From assembly GCF_001584615.1 (NCBI RefSeq), contig NZ_LQQC01000012.1, positions 62,001 through 126,000 on the forward strand: a stretch of 64,000 nt of DNA, given 5' to 3'. Every line of letters begins with the position of its first letter. Position 1 is the stretch's first letter. The notes below the pieces were generated by a model. The model had not been told where the DNA came from, made no database searches, and was given only the letters and a program-made list of their open reading frames with translations. This stretch comes from Brevibacterium ravenspurgense (GTDB taxonomy: Bacteria > Actinomycetota > Actinomycetes > Actinomycetales > Brevibacteriaceae). The translations under genes and the position numbers were made by a program. This document shows positions 18,302 to 26,644 of this stretch, piece after piece.

Positions 18302-19087
18302 TCAGATGCGGTAGTCCACCCAAACGGGCGCGTGGTCAGATGCTCCTTTGCCCTTGCGTTCTTCGCGGTCGATGTGGGCGTCGACAGCGGTGGCGGCAAG
18401 GGCCGGTGAGGCCAGTTGGAAATCGATGCGCATGCCCTCCCTCTTAGGGAAGCGCAGGCGCTGGTAGTCCCAGTAGGTGTAGACGCCGGGGCCGGGGGTG
18501 AACTGCCGGGTGGTTTCCTGCAGGCTCGCGTCGGTGAGGCTGCGGAACGCTTCGCGTTCGGGTTCGGACACGTGCGTCAGACCGTCAAATGCCTCCATGT
18601 CCCAGACGTCTTCGTCGAGCGGGGCAACGTTGAAGTCGCCGACCATGACGAAGCGGTCGTCGGGGTCTGCGGCAAGCCGGTTCGCTGCGACGTCGCGCAG
18701 GCGGCTCAGCCAATCGAGCTTGTAGTGATAGTGCGGGTGGTCGAGTTCCCGCCCGTTGGGCACGTAGAGCGAATAGACGCGCACCCCGCCGGTGTCGGCC
18801 GACAGTGCGCGGGCTTCGAGAGCGTCGTTGAATTCGGGCATGCCCGCAAAGCCGATTTCGACATTGTCGAGACCAACGCGGCTGGCGATGGCAACGCCGT
18901 TCCACTGGTTGAGGCCGTGGTAGGCGACTTCGTAGCCGCGGGAGGAGAAGATGTCTTCCGGGAACTGGTCGTCACGGCACTTGAGTTCTTGAATCGCCAA
19001 GACGTCAACGTCTGAGCGGTCAAGAAAAGCCCCGATGCGCTCGGCTCGGGCTCGGATCGAGTTGACATTCCAATTCACAATTCGCAC
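18302..19087 (-). CDS. xthA: Exodeoxyribonuclease III
   Basis: A 261-aa endonuclease/exonuclease/phosphatase-fold enzyme for abasic-site repair. Recognised by NWNVNSIRAR at the N-terminus, IQELKCRDDQFP with the metal-binding Glu, VGDFNVAP, RIDFQLAS and the catalytic SDHAPV near the C-terminus. The start is GTG at 19087 with no Shine-Dalgarno; TAGGGT lies 6 bases upstream, indicating a leaderless transcript. The septum-domain gene begins 12 bp downstream and may be cotranscribed. Confidence 0.93.
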   Translation of the reverse strand: MRIVNWNVNSIRARAERIGAFLDRSDVDVLAIQELKCRDDQFPEDIFSSRGYEVAYHGLNQWNGVAIASRVGLDNVEIGFAGMPEFNDALEARALSADTGGVRVYSLYVPNGRELDHPHYHYKLDWLSRLRDVAANRLAADPDDRFVMVGDFNVAPLDEDVWDMEAFDGLTHVSEPEREAFRSLTDASLQETTRQFTPGPGVYTYWDYQRLRFPKREGMRIDFQLASPALAATAVDAHIDREERKGKGASDHAPVWVDYRI

Positions 19088-19269
19088 GAGTCCACCCTAA
19101 CGGCTTGCACTGACACGGTCACGGGTCTTGTTGTCAGGAAACGTGCGCGGGTCTGTGGAAAGCATGAGAGGGCCTGAAGAACAGCCGTCTGGCCTGCGAT
19201 AAAGGCGAATTTCCAAAAATAATGTCCGCATCGTGAAAATATACATGCGAAGGAATTATTATTTATGTA

Positions 19270-19395
19270 AGCTTGATCACGTCGGCTCGGTGGGGATCGA
19301 GCAGACATCACGGACGTATGGGGATGCGTCCAGGTACTCGAGGGGAGTGCTCCGAAGGCCCGGCCACTGACGGCCGGGCCTTCGATCGTTTGGGG
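19270..19395 (+). ncRNA. Candidate small RNA with two identical-loop hairpins and a terminator
   Basis: Three hairpins follow an AT-rich segment with a TATTAT -10-like hexamer at 19257-19262. Hairpin 1 (19285-19302) and hairpin 2 (19312-19331) have unrelated stems of 6-7 bp but present the same loop, TGGGGA. Hairpin 3 (19353-19384) is a strong 13-bp stem usable as a terminator. No open frame fits inside. Start point and strand are inferred; no known RNA family (SRP, 6S, tmRNA, 6C) matches. Confidence 0.4.
19353..19384 (+). terminator. Strong hairpin ending the candidate small RNA
   Basis: Perfect 13-bp stem CGAAGGCCCGGCC with 6-base loop ACTGAC, followed by ATCGTTTG. No protein gene ends near it on the plus strand, which is what suggests an untranslated transcript upstream. 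Confidence 0.65.
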
Positions 19396-19425
19396 AGGGC
19401 GTCCTGACGGGTTGAGCCGAGCCCC

Positions 19426-20240
19426 CAAAAACACCCTTTAGCCGGAATCCGCGCCTTAGCCGTAGGGAGACTCCCTTTAGCCGGTTTCTGCGCTTTAGCC
19501 GCCACTGCTGAGGGGAGTTTTTGTTGCTAAAGCGTGGGTGAGGGTCTGGGGAAGGCTCCCGAGGTCCCAGGTGAGCGGCACCTCGTGGTTTTCAGTCGGG
19601 CTGGCTGCGGTTGGTGAAGCAAAAACTCCCGTTAGCCGGAATCTGCGGCTTAGCCGTTGGGAGACTCCCTTTAGCCGGAATCTGCGCTTTAGCAGTGACT
19701 GCTAAGGGGAGTTTTTGTTGCTAAAGCGTGGGTGAGGGTCTGGGGAAGGCTCCCGAGGTGCAGGGGTGGGGGTTTGGTTGGCGGGTGTGCGGCACCCCGG
19801 GCTGCCGAGGTGGAGTTCCGGTGCCAGGTGAGCGGCACCTCGTGTTTTCAATCGGGCTGGCAGCGGTTGGCGAAGCAAAAACACCCGTTAGCCGGAATCT
19901 GCGGCTTAGCCGTTGGGAGACTCCCTTTAGCCGGAATCTGCGCTTTAGCCGCCACTGCTAAGGGGAGTTTTTGTTGCTAAAGCGTGGGCGGGGGTCTGGG
20001 GGAGACTGCCGAGGTGGAGGTCACCTCCCAGCCGAGCGGCACCTCGTGGTTTTCAGTCGGGCTGGCTGCGGTTGGTGAAGCAAAAACTCCCGTTAGCCGG
20101 TTTCTGCGCCTTAGCCGTAGGGAGACTCCCTTTAGCCGGAATCTGCGCTTTAGCCGCCACTGCTAAGGGGAGTTTTTGTTGCTAAAGCGTGGGCGGGGGT
20201 CTGGGGGAGGCTCCCGAGGTGAGGTTCGGTGCCAGGGGTG
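19426..20240. repeat. Irregular array of four ~200-bp repeat units
   Basis: Four units begin with CAAAAAC(A/T)CCC at 19426, 19620, 19876 and 20081, spaced 194, 256 and 205 bp. Each contains several TTAGCCG boxes, the palindrome GGGAGACTCCC, then CTAAGGGGAGTTTTTGTTGC followed by TAAAGCGTGGG. The start of a unit is nearly the reverse complement of its CTAAGGGGAGTTTTT segment, so each can fold into a long stem. Between units are GAGGTGCC/GGCACCTC palindromes like those in the dispersed terminators. Spacer lengths vary and repeats are long, so this is not CRISPR. Confidence 0.85.
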
Positions 20241-20385
20241 CGGCACCTCGCGGACTGTCGAGGTGGAGGTCACCTCCCAGCCGAGCGGCACCCCGGGCTC
20301 CCGAGGTGCAGGTCCGGGTGCTCCCGAGGTGCCAGGTGAGAGGGTTCCTCCCTACTCCATGTGAAGTGGCGCTCATGCCCGCGAA

Positions 20386-20391
20386 TACAAT
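20386..20391 (+). promoter_or_regulatory. -10 element for leaderless pyrE
   Basis: TACAAT lies 7 bases before the ATG at 20399, placing the expected transcription start on the A of the start codon. There is no Shine-Dalgarno before any of the three in-frame ATGs here, so this decides the start. Confidence 0.6.
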
Positions 20392-20398
20392 GGCGGCC

Positions 20399-20980
20399 AT
20401 GACCGACACACGTTCGTACGATCCTGCGCAGACACGCGAAGAGCTGCTGAAACTCATCGACTCCCTGGCCGTTAAGCGCGGCAGCTTCACCCTGTCTTCG
20501 GGGAAGCAGGCCGACTACTACCTGGACCTGCGCCTGGTGACGCTCGACCACCGGTCGGCGCCTCTCGTGGGCGACATCGTCCTCGACGTCCTCGAAGCCG
20601 AAGGCCTGCTGGACTCGGTTGATGCCGTCGGCGGGCTCACCATGGGCGCTGACCCCGTGGGAACCGCCACCATGCACGCCTCCGTGCGTCGCGGCACCCC
20701 GCTGGACACCTTCGTTGTGCGCAAGCAGGCAAAAGAACACGGCATGGGCAAGCGCGTCGAAGGACCGGACGTCCGGGGCCGTCGCGTCGTCGCTGTAGAA
20801 GACACGTCGACAACCGGCGGATCGGTTCTCACCGCCGTGGAAGCCCTGCGTGAAGCCGGTGCGGAAGTCGTCGCCGTCGTCGTGGTCATGGACCGCAACA
20901 CCGGTGCGCGCGAACGCGTTGAAGCAGAAGGTCTGCGCTATCTGACAGCATTGACCACCGCTGACCTCGGCCTGGACTGA
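20399..20980 (+). CDS. pyrE: Orotate phosphoribosyltransferase
   Basis: A 193-aa type I phosphoribosyltransferase of pyrimidine synthesis (orotate plus PRPP to OMP). Motifs: SSGKQADYYLDLR at about 37-49, the flexible loop lysines (VRKQAKEHG), and the PRPP-binding motif VVAVEDTSTTGGS near 122-134. Earlier in-frame ATGs at 20375 and 20390 exist, but TACAAT is positioned for a leaderless start at 20399. It heads a compact run with the ABC pair and a methyltransferase. Confidence 0.93.
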   Translation: MTDTRSYDPAQTREELLKLIDSLAVKRGSFTLSSGKQADYYLDLRLVTLDHRSAPLVGDIVLDVLEAEGLLDSVDAVGGLTMGADPVGTATMHASVRRGTPLDTFVVRKQAKEHGMGKRVEGPDVRGRRVVAVEDTSTTGGSVLTAVEALREAGAEVVAVVVVMDRNTGARERVEAEGLRYLTALTTADLGLD

Positions 20981-21018
20981 AGTCACGCGGCGAAAGTCCG
21001 CAAAGGAAAGGACACCCT

Positions 21019-21762
21019 GTGCTCGAACTGTCGTCCATCACTGTGAAGTCGCAGCGCAGACTGTGGCTTGACGACGTTTCCGTCAAAGCGACCCCGGGGC
21101 GCATCCTCGGTGTTGTGGGCCCCAAGGGCGCCGGCAAAACCGAACTCGCCCGCGCCATCATGGGCATCATCGAACCCGAAAGCGGCACCGTGAAGCTCGA
21201 AGACAACGAGCTCGTCGGCGGTGACCGCCAAAACTTCGGCTACTTGCCCGCCGAACGCGGCGGCTTCCCCTCCATGAAGGTCATGGAGCAGATCGTCTAC
21301 ATGGCGCGCCTGCACGGCATGACGCTCGGTGCGGCAGAGCGCAACGCGGTCACCCTGCTTGCCCGTCTCGAACTGTCGGACCGCGCCTACGTTCCGCTTT
21401 CCCAGCTGTCGGGAACCGAACAGGCTCGCGTGCACATCGCCGCGGTTCTGGCCGCTGACCCGGATGTCGTCGTCATCGACGAAATCGGCGAGGGCCTCGA
21501 CATGGCCTCCGCCAAGCTCGTGTTCGGCCTGCTGAAGGACCACGCGGACGCCGGCGTGCCCATCATCGTCACGTCTGACGACTGGGAGCTCATCGAACAG
21601 TACGCCGACGACATTCTGGTGCTGGGCCACGGCAGCGTCATCGCCCACGGAACAGCCAAGGAGCTGCGGAAGGAACACGCGGCCAAGGCCAAGGCCAAGA
21701 CCGGCGCCAAGGCCGACGCTCAGCCCGCCAGCCTGCGGGAGATCTTCAAGGAGGACGTCTGA
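21019..21762 (+). CDS. ABC transporter ATP-binding protein with atypical motifs
   Basis: A 247-aa single ATPase domain; GTG start with AAAGGAAAGGA upstream. Walker A GPKGAGKT (about 34-41) and Walker B VVVIDE are intact, but the signature reads LSGTE instead of LSGGQ and the switch histidine position reads TSDDWE where most ABC-2 ATPases have a His. The last 30 residues are Lys/Ala-rich. The stop overlaps the start of the permease gene, so the pair forms an ABC-2 type exporter similar in layout to NatAB. Substrate unknown; ATPase activity may be unusual. Confidence 0.85.
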   Translation: MLELSSITVKSQRRLWLDDVSVKATPGRILGVVGPKGAGKTELARAIMGIIEPESGTVKLEDNELVGGDRQNFGYLPAERGGFPSMKVMEQIVYMARLHGMTLGAAERNAVTLLARLELSDRAYVPLSQLSGTEQARVHIAAVLAADPDVVVIDEIGEGLDMASAKLVFGLLKDHADAGVPIIVTSDDWELIEQYADDILVLGHGSVIAHGTAKELRKEHAAKAKAKTGAKADAQPASLREIFKEDV

Positions 21763-23312
21763 TGGCAAACAAAGATCACGGCGAGGATCACGACAACATC
21801 AGCACCACCTCGTACACGGACCTCGGCGGGGGAGGGAAGGCCCTCGACCCGCACAACCTCGGTGACGAACCGGTGGGAGAACTCGCAGAGGTTCCCGATG
21901 AGCTGCGTGAGGACACCGGCGATGAAACCAAGACGGGGCTCGTCTCCGAGTTCCGCGACCTCACGGGTGGGCAGGCGTCCTACCTGGTAGCCAACCGCGA
22001 AACCTCGCAGGCGCTGCGCAGTCCGCTGTTCGCAGCGACCGCGCTCGCACTCATCATCGGCGTGCTTGCTGCGCTCATCATCGGCTTTTCGCGCACCGGT
22101 GTGTCCGCCGGCAGCGGCGAAAGCGTTGCCATGATGGTGCCGGAAGAGCAGAAGGACCAGGTTGCACAGCAGCTTCCGCAGGTCGAGCAGCAGCTGGGCA
22201 TGTCCGTCACGATCGTCACGAGCGTCGAAGAGGGCCAGGACGCCGTTAAGAGCGGCAAGGTTGATGCGTTCCTCCTGCAGGACCCCACGGGTCAGGGCAA
22301 CGACCAGCTGATCGCCAAGAACCGCATGCCGCAGGCAATCATCGACAAGCTCGTCAACACGCCTGACGTCACCTACGTCGACGGTGGGCCCATTGATCCC
22401 GCAACCGGCGAGGTCGTGGCCTGGACGATGGCCGCGTTGACCCTGGCTGCAGGACTGAGCCTGGGTGCTTTGGCCTACCGGGGTGTGCGCGAAGAGCGCC
22501 GCACCCGCACCAGCGAAATCATTGTGGCCACCATCCCGCCGCGCTCGGCGCTGTGGGGCCGCATTTGGGGGCTGACGCAGCTGGCTCTGCTCCTGCTGGT
22601 CATCACGGCGGTGGTCGGCCTGCTGGGCATGTCTGTCATCGGTCTGGCCGGCGAGGTGTATGCGGCTCTGCCTGCGCTCGGCTGGTTTGTTCTGAGCTAT
22701 GCCTTCTATGCGGCTGCGGTCATCGCACTCTTCGCGCTCATTGCAATGGGTGCCAAGCAGCGGGGACGCCGGATCGGCGCGGCTGTTGTGGGAGTTGTCA
22801 TCGTCGTGATGGCGTTCCTGCCGATGCTGCCGTTCATGGCTGACAGTCTGCCGCAGGTTGCCGCGTGGTTGCCGTTTGCCGAACCGACCGGTGTCGGCGC
22901 GCTGTACCTGCTGACCGCCGCCCCGTGGTGGCACGGTCTGGTGGCCGCCGCTTCGGCCGCTGTCGTCGCGGTTGTTCTCGTCATGCTGGCGATCTCGCGC
23001 TACACGAAGACCGTGCTGTCGGGTGCCGGCATCGCAGGCCGTCCGGCTGTTGCGAAGGCAAAGCTCAAGAACGAACCGAAGGGCAAGGCTGACAAGGTCG
23101 ACACGGCTGACGAGGCGGAGGAAGCCGACGACGCTGCCGAGGCTGAGGAAGCCGACGACGCTGCCGAGGCTGAGGACGCTGAGGAAGCTGACAAGGCGAA
23201 GGTCAAGGAGGCTGACGGCAAGTCCTCCAAGGCCGACTCCGCTAAAGCTGGCTCCGCCAAGGCCAAGAAGCCCAAGAAGAAGGCCGGCAAGTCCGTGAAC
23301 GAGGATGACTGA
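21762..23312 (+). CDS. ABC-2 type permease with long charged C-terminal tail
   Basis: A 516-aa membrane protein. A ~75-residue hydrophilic N-terminus leads to one helix (about 88-110), an extracytoplasmic domain of ~110 residues, and a cluster of about five helices (225-420), the usual NatB-like plan. From about residue 430 the protein becomes a low-complexity Ala/Glu/Asp/Lys tail of ~85 residues with a tandem repeat (ADDAAEAEEADDAAEAE). The tail mirrors the Lys/Ala-rich tail of its ATPase partner. The stop is overlapped by the next gene by 8 bp. Confidence 0.83.
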   Translation: MANKDHGEDHDNISTTSYTDLGGGGKALDPHNLGDEPVGELAEVPDELREDTGDETKTGLVSEFRDLTGGQASYLVANRETSQALRSPLFAATALALIIGVLAALIIGFSRTGVSAGSGESVAMMVPEEQKDQVAQQLPQVEQQLGMSVTIVTSVEEGQDAVKSGKVDAFLLQDPTGQGNDQLIAKNRMPQAIIDKLVNTPDVTYVDGGPIDPATGEVVAWTMAALTLAAGLSLGALAYRGVREERRTRTSEIIVATIPPRSALWGRIWGLTQLALLLLVITAVVGLLGMSVIGLAGEVYAALPALGWFVLSYAFYAAAVIALFALIAMGAKQRGRRIGAAVVGVVIVVMAFLPMLPFMADSLPQVAAWLPFAEPTGVGALYLLTAAPWWHGLVAAASAAVVAVVLVMLAISRYTKTVLSGAGIAGRPAVAKAKLKNEPKGKADKVDTADEAEEADDAAEAEEADDAAEAEDAEEADKAKVKEADGKSSKADSAKAGSAKAKKPKKKAGKSVNEDD

Positions 23313-23979
23313 GCCGTCATCTCCCACCGCGGAGCCGACAGCCGCAGAGCCGGCTGAATCCGCAGCACCCTCCCACGGGGTTGGCCCGTGGGAGGGCGAA
23401 TGGCCCGACGACGAGCGCTATGATCCCGAGCTGCTGCGCGACGGCGACCGCCGCAATGTGGTCGACGGGTACCGCTACTGGACGATGGAGGCGATCATCG
23501 CCGACCTCGACCAGCGTCGCCACGGCTTTCACGTGGCGATTGAGAACTGGCAGCATGACCTCAACATCGGTTCGGTTGTGCGCACAGCCAACGCCTTCAA
23601 CGCGGCTGCCGTGCACATTGTCGGCAAGAAGCGCTGGAACCGCCGAGGCGCCATGGTCACCGACCGCTACCAGCACGTTCTACACCACCCGAGTGCCGAC
23701 GACCTCGCGGCTTGGTGTGCCGAAAGGAACCTGCCGCTGATCGGCATCGACAACTTCCCCGACTCAACGCCGCTCGAAACCTATGACCTTCCGCGGGACT
23801 GTGTGTTTCTGTTCGGTCAGGAGTCCATCGGGCTGACAGACAGTGCGCACGAAGCCTGCGAAGCCGTCCTGTCAATTGAGCAGTACGGTTCGACCCGCTC
23901 CATGAACGCGGCTGCCGCAGCGGCAATCGCGATGCACGCCTGGATCCGCAGGTGGGAGTTCGGGCAGACCGTCAGCTAA
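23305..23979 (+). CDS. TrmH/SpoU family RNA 2'-O-methyltransferase
   Basis: A 224-aa SPOUT-class methyltransferase. The three SpoU motifs are present: NIGSVVRTANAF (about 90-101), FGQESIGL (about 173-180), and the knot segment SIEQYGSTRSMNAAAAAAIA (about 191-210). The N-terminal 60 residues are a variable acidic extension. It overlaps the permease gene end by 8 bp and is the last gene of the pyrE run. Whether it modifies tRNA or rRNA cannot be told. Confidence 0.9.
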   Translation: MTEPSSPTAEPTAAEPAESAAPSHGVGPWEGEWPDDERYDPELLRDGDRRNVVDGYRYWTMEAIIADLDQRRHGFHVAIENWQHDLNIGSVVRTANAFNAAAVHIVGKKRWNRRGAMVTDRYQHVLHHPSADDLAAWCAERNLPLIGIDNFPDSTPLETYDLPRDCVFLFGQESIGLTDSAHEACEAVLSIEQYGSTRSMNAAAAAAIAMHAWIRRWEFGQTVS

Positions 23980-24034
23980 GAGCCCGTCAGCTGACGGTGC
24001 GCGCAGCCGACGGCAGAAAAACCCAGCACAAAGC

Positions 24035-24074
24035 ACGAGGTGCCGCTCACCAGAAAAGGTGAGCGGCACCTCGT
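24035..24074. terminator. Dispersed palindromic terminator, copy 1
   Basis: Perfect 17-bp stem ACGAGGTGCCGCTCACC with loop AGAAAA, flanked by AAAG and CTTT, between the convergent methyltransferase and acyl-CoA dehydrogenase genes. It works for both strands in principle and is nearly identical to four other copies in the window. Confidence 0.88.
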
Positions 24075-24116
24075 ACTTTGTCTTGCCTGAGCCGGAACTC
24101 GGCTCAGCCGCACAGA

Positions 24117-25259
24117 TCAGAGGTCAGCTGCGTAGGGTTCGAGCAGACCGCCGACTTCGCCGAGTTCGGCCAGAGCCTGGTCGGGAGCGGCGAAGGTGCG
24201 GGGGATGACGGTCAGCCGCTTGGCGTAGTGGCCGATGGGGTATTCCATCGTCATGCCGATACCGCCGTGCATCTGGATGGACTCCGAGAAAATGTGCTTT
24301 GCTGACTGGTCGATGATGACCTTGGCGGCGAGCACGTCCGCGTGGCGGGTCTTGGAGGTTCCGTCGGTGTCAGCCTCGATGGCGAGCTTCGAGTACAGCG
24401 CCATCGACTTGGCCTCTTCGAGCTTCGCGTAGGCGTCTGCCGCGCGGTGCTGCAGGGTCTGGAAGACGCCGATCGGCACACCGAACTGTTCGCGGGTCTT
24501 GAGGTAGTCGGCCGTCATGAACAGTGCGGCTTCCATAGCGCCGACTGCTTCAGCGGCGAGGGCTGCCTGAGCGGTGTCGAGGACGCGCTCAATCGCTGCC
24601 GCCGCATCGCCGGCTTCCAGACGCTGGGCTGTCGCACCGTCGAAGAGGACGGATGCGCTGCGCAGGCCGTCAGCCTGGGTGCGCGGGTCGACGGTCACAC
24701 CGTCGGCGTCGGCCTTGACGAGGAACAGGCCGAGCTCACCGTCGACCGTTGCCGTGACGACGAAGGTGTCGGCTGCGTCGCCGCCGATGACCTGCGCCTT
24801 TTCGCCCGAAACGGTGTAGCCGTCACCGGAGGCCTGAGCCGTGGTGGTCGGGTTGAGGAAGTCGTAGCGGCCGGCCGGTTCCTGCGCGGCGAGGGCCAGC
24901 TTGAGTTCGCCGGCTGCAACCGCGGGCAGCAGTTCTGCCTTCTGGTCTTCGCTGCCTGCGGCCTGGATGAGGCCGGCACCCAGCACGACGGTCGGCAGGT
25001 AGGGTTCGAGCACGAGTGCGCGGCCGAACGCCTCCATGACGACTGCGACTTCGCCAAAGCCCATGCCGGCGCCGCCGTATTCTTCTTCAATCGGCAGCGA
25101 CATGAGGCCCAGCTGTGCGAACTGGTCCCACATCTGCTGGCTCCAACCGGCTTCCGAGCGCAGAATCTCTTCGCGCGCTTCAGCGCTGTACTTGTCTTTC
25201 AGCAGGCGGCCGACGGTCGATTTGAGTTCCTGCTGGATGTCATTGAGTTCAAGATCCAT
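24117..25259 (-). CDS. Acyl-CoA dehydrogenase family protein, beta-type partner
   Basis: A 380-aa acyl-CoA dehydrogenase. N-terminal helical domain, middle domain, and C-terminal domain with IQMHGGIGMTMEYP near 335-350, the motif that contacts FAD across the subunit interface. It lacks the C-terminal GG-S-E-Q segment, which its upstream neighbour has. The pair is separated by 27 bp and transcribed together, suggesting a heterotetramer of the kind known for actinobacterial FadE pairs. Substrate unknown. Confidence 0.88.
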   Translation of the reverse strand: MDLELNDIQQELKSTVGRLLKDKYSAEAREEILRSEAGWSQQMWDQFAQLGLMSLPIEEEYGGAGMGFGEVAVVMEAFGRALVLEPYLPTVVLGAGLIQAAGSEDQKAELLPAVAAGELKLALAAQEPAGRYDFLNPTTTAQASGDGYTVSGEKAQVIGGDAADTFVVTATVDGELGLFLVKADADGVTVDPRTQADGLRSASVLFDGATAQRLEAGDAAAAIERVLDTAQAALAAEAVGAMEAALFMTADYLKTREQFGVPIGVFQTLQHRAADAYAKLEEAKSMALYSKLAIEADTDGTSKTRHADVLAAKVIIDQSAKHIFSESIQMHGGIGMTMEYPIGHYAKRLTVIPRTFAAPDQALAELGEVGGLLEPYAADL

Positions 25260-25286
25260 TTTCTATACCTCTCGTTCTTCAGCAGG

Positions 25287-26480
25287 TCACAGACCCAGGA
25301 TGGCCTTGGAGATGATGGAGCGCTGGACTTCGGAGGATCCTCCGTAGATCGTCACCTTGCGCATGTTGAAGTAGCGTGCCGTGGCAGAGACAGCAGCCTG
25401 GGGCAGGTTGGTGAAGCCGTCGCGGGTCTGTGCGGAGTCGACGAAGTCCATGCCCTGCGGGGCGACGATGTCCATGAGCAGTTCGGTGATGTCCTGCTGG
25501 AGTTCCGAACCGCGCAGCTTGAGGATTGACGACCGCGGGTCGGGTGCGTCGGAGCCTGCAACCTGGGTGGACAGAACGCGCAGCTGCATCATTTCGAGTG
25601 CCTTGAGTTCGGCTTCGATCTTGGCGATCCGGGTGGAGTACTGCGGGTCGTCCAACAGCGAGCCGCGCTGGGTCTTGGTTGCTGCGGCGTAGGCCTTGGC
25701 GCGTGCCAGGTTGACCTTGGATTCGCCGACGCGGGCGATGCCGGTGCGCTCGTTGCCCAGGAGGAACTTGGCGTAGGTCCAGCCCTTGTTCTCTTCGCCG
25801 ACGAGGTTCTCGACGGGAACTTCGACGTTTTCGAAGAACACTTCGTTGACTTCAACGCCGCCGTCGATCGTCTGGATGGGGCGAACCGTCAGACCGGGGG
25901 AGGTCATGTCGATCAGCAGGAATGAAATACCGGCCTGCTTCTTCACGTTGGGGTCGGTGCGGACCAGGCAGAAGATCCAGTCGCCGTACTGGCCGAGTGT
26001 GGTCCAGGTCTTCTGGCCGTTGACGATGTACTTGTCGCCGTCGCGCACGGCCGAGGTCTTCAGCGATGCGAGGTCGGAACCGGCGTTGGGTTCGGAAAAG
26101 CCCTGCGACCACCAGATGTCGAGGTTGGCGGTGGCCGGCAGGAAGCGGTCCTTGATTTCCTTCGAACCGAAGGTGTCGATCACGGGGCCGACCATGGACG
26201 CGTTGAACGGCAGCGGGTGCGGAACGCACGCGGTCTGCATTTCGTCCAGGTAGATGTGGCGCTGGACGGGGGTCCAGTCGCGGCCGCCGTATTCCAGTGA
26301 CCAGTTGGGGACGGCCAGGCCGTGCTTGTTGAGGATGCGCTGGCTGGTGACCATGTCGTCCTTGGAGACTTCCTGGCCGATTGCCACGCGGTAGCGGATT
26401 TCTTCGGGAATCTCAGTGCGGTAGAAGTTCCGCATCTCTTCTGCGAATTCCAACTCTTCTTTGCTGAAAAGGCTGTCCAT
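25287..26480 (-). CDS. Acyl-CoA dehydrogenase family protein, alpha-type partner
   Basis: A 397-aa acyl-CoA dehydrogenase. Middle-domain motifs (WWSQGFSEPNAGSDLAS and VNGQKTWTT) are typical for FAD/substrate contacts, and the end IYGGSSEVQRSIISK matches the C-terminal FAD-binding signature. The QMHGG motif is missing here but present in the downstream partner. GAGGA lies before the ATG. Likely oxidises a bulky or branched acyl-CoA as an alpha2beta2 complex with the next gene product. Confidence 0.9.
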   Translation of the reverse strand: MDSLFSKEELEFAEEMRNFYRTEIPEEIRYRVAIGQEVSKDDMVTSQRILNKHGLAVPNWSLEYGGRDWTPVQRHIYLDEMQTACVPHPLPFNASMVGPVIDTFGSKEIKDRFLPATANLDIWWSQGFSEPNAGSDLASLKTSAVRDGDKYIVNGQKTWTTLGQYGDWIFCLVRTDPNVKKQAGISFLLIDMTSPGLTVRPIQTIDGGVEVNEVFFENVEVPVENLVGEENKGWTYAKFLLGNERTGIARVGESKVNLARAKAYAAATKTQRGSLLDDPQYSTRIAKIEAELKALEMMQLRVLSTQVAGSDAPDPRSSILKLRGSELQQDITELLMDIVAPQGMDFVDSAQTRDGFTNLPQAAVSATARYFNMRKVTIYGGSSEVQRSIISKAILGL

Positions 26481-26644
26481 CGGTCCTCTTCCCCGATCGA
26501 ATTTGATCGTTCGTTTGGTTGGTTTGAGCCCATACTATGACCCGCGCCGCATTTTGGGAAAATCTGTGTCTGCCAGTACCGGGTAACGAGGTGCCGGGCT
26601 GGCTGGCGCTTGGGCTGCCGAGGTGCCGGCTGGGGCCGGGTGGG

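Larger units (their letters stand above)
19088..20398. other. 1.3-kb gene-free region with candidate sRNA and repeat array
   Basis: No reading frame here looks like a gene: the short frames overlap repeat units and have no ribosome-binding sites. The left part (19190-19280) is AT-rich, then come a candidate small RNA (about 19270-19395) and a repeat array (19426-20240) followed by further GAGGTG-rich segments up to the pyrE promoter. Confidence 0.75.

Noticed and set aside
19270..19395. SRP RNA, 6S RNA or tmRNA
   Set aside because: None of the conserved cores (such as the GGAAGGAAGC SRP loop or the tmRNA TΨC-like end) is present.
19426..20240. CRISPR array
   Set aside because: Repeats are about 200 bp with uneven spacing and no unique spacers of constant length; no cas genes are nearby.
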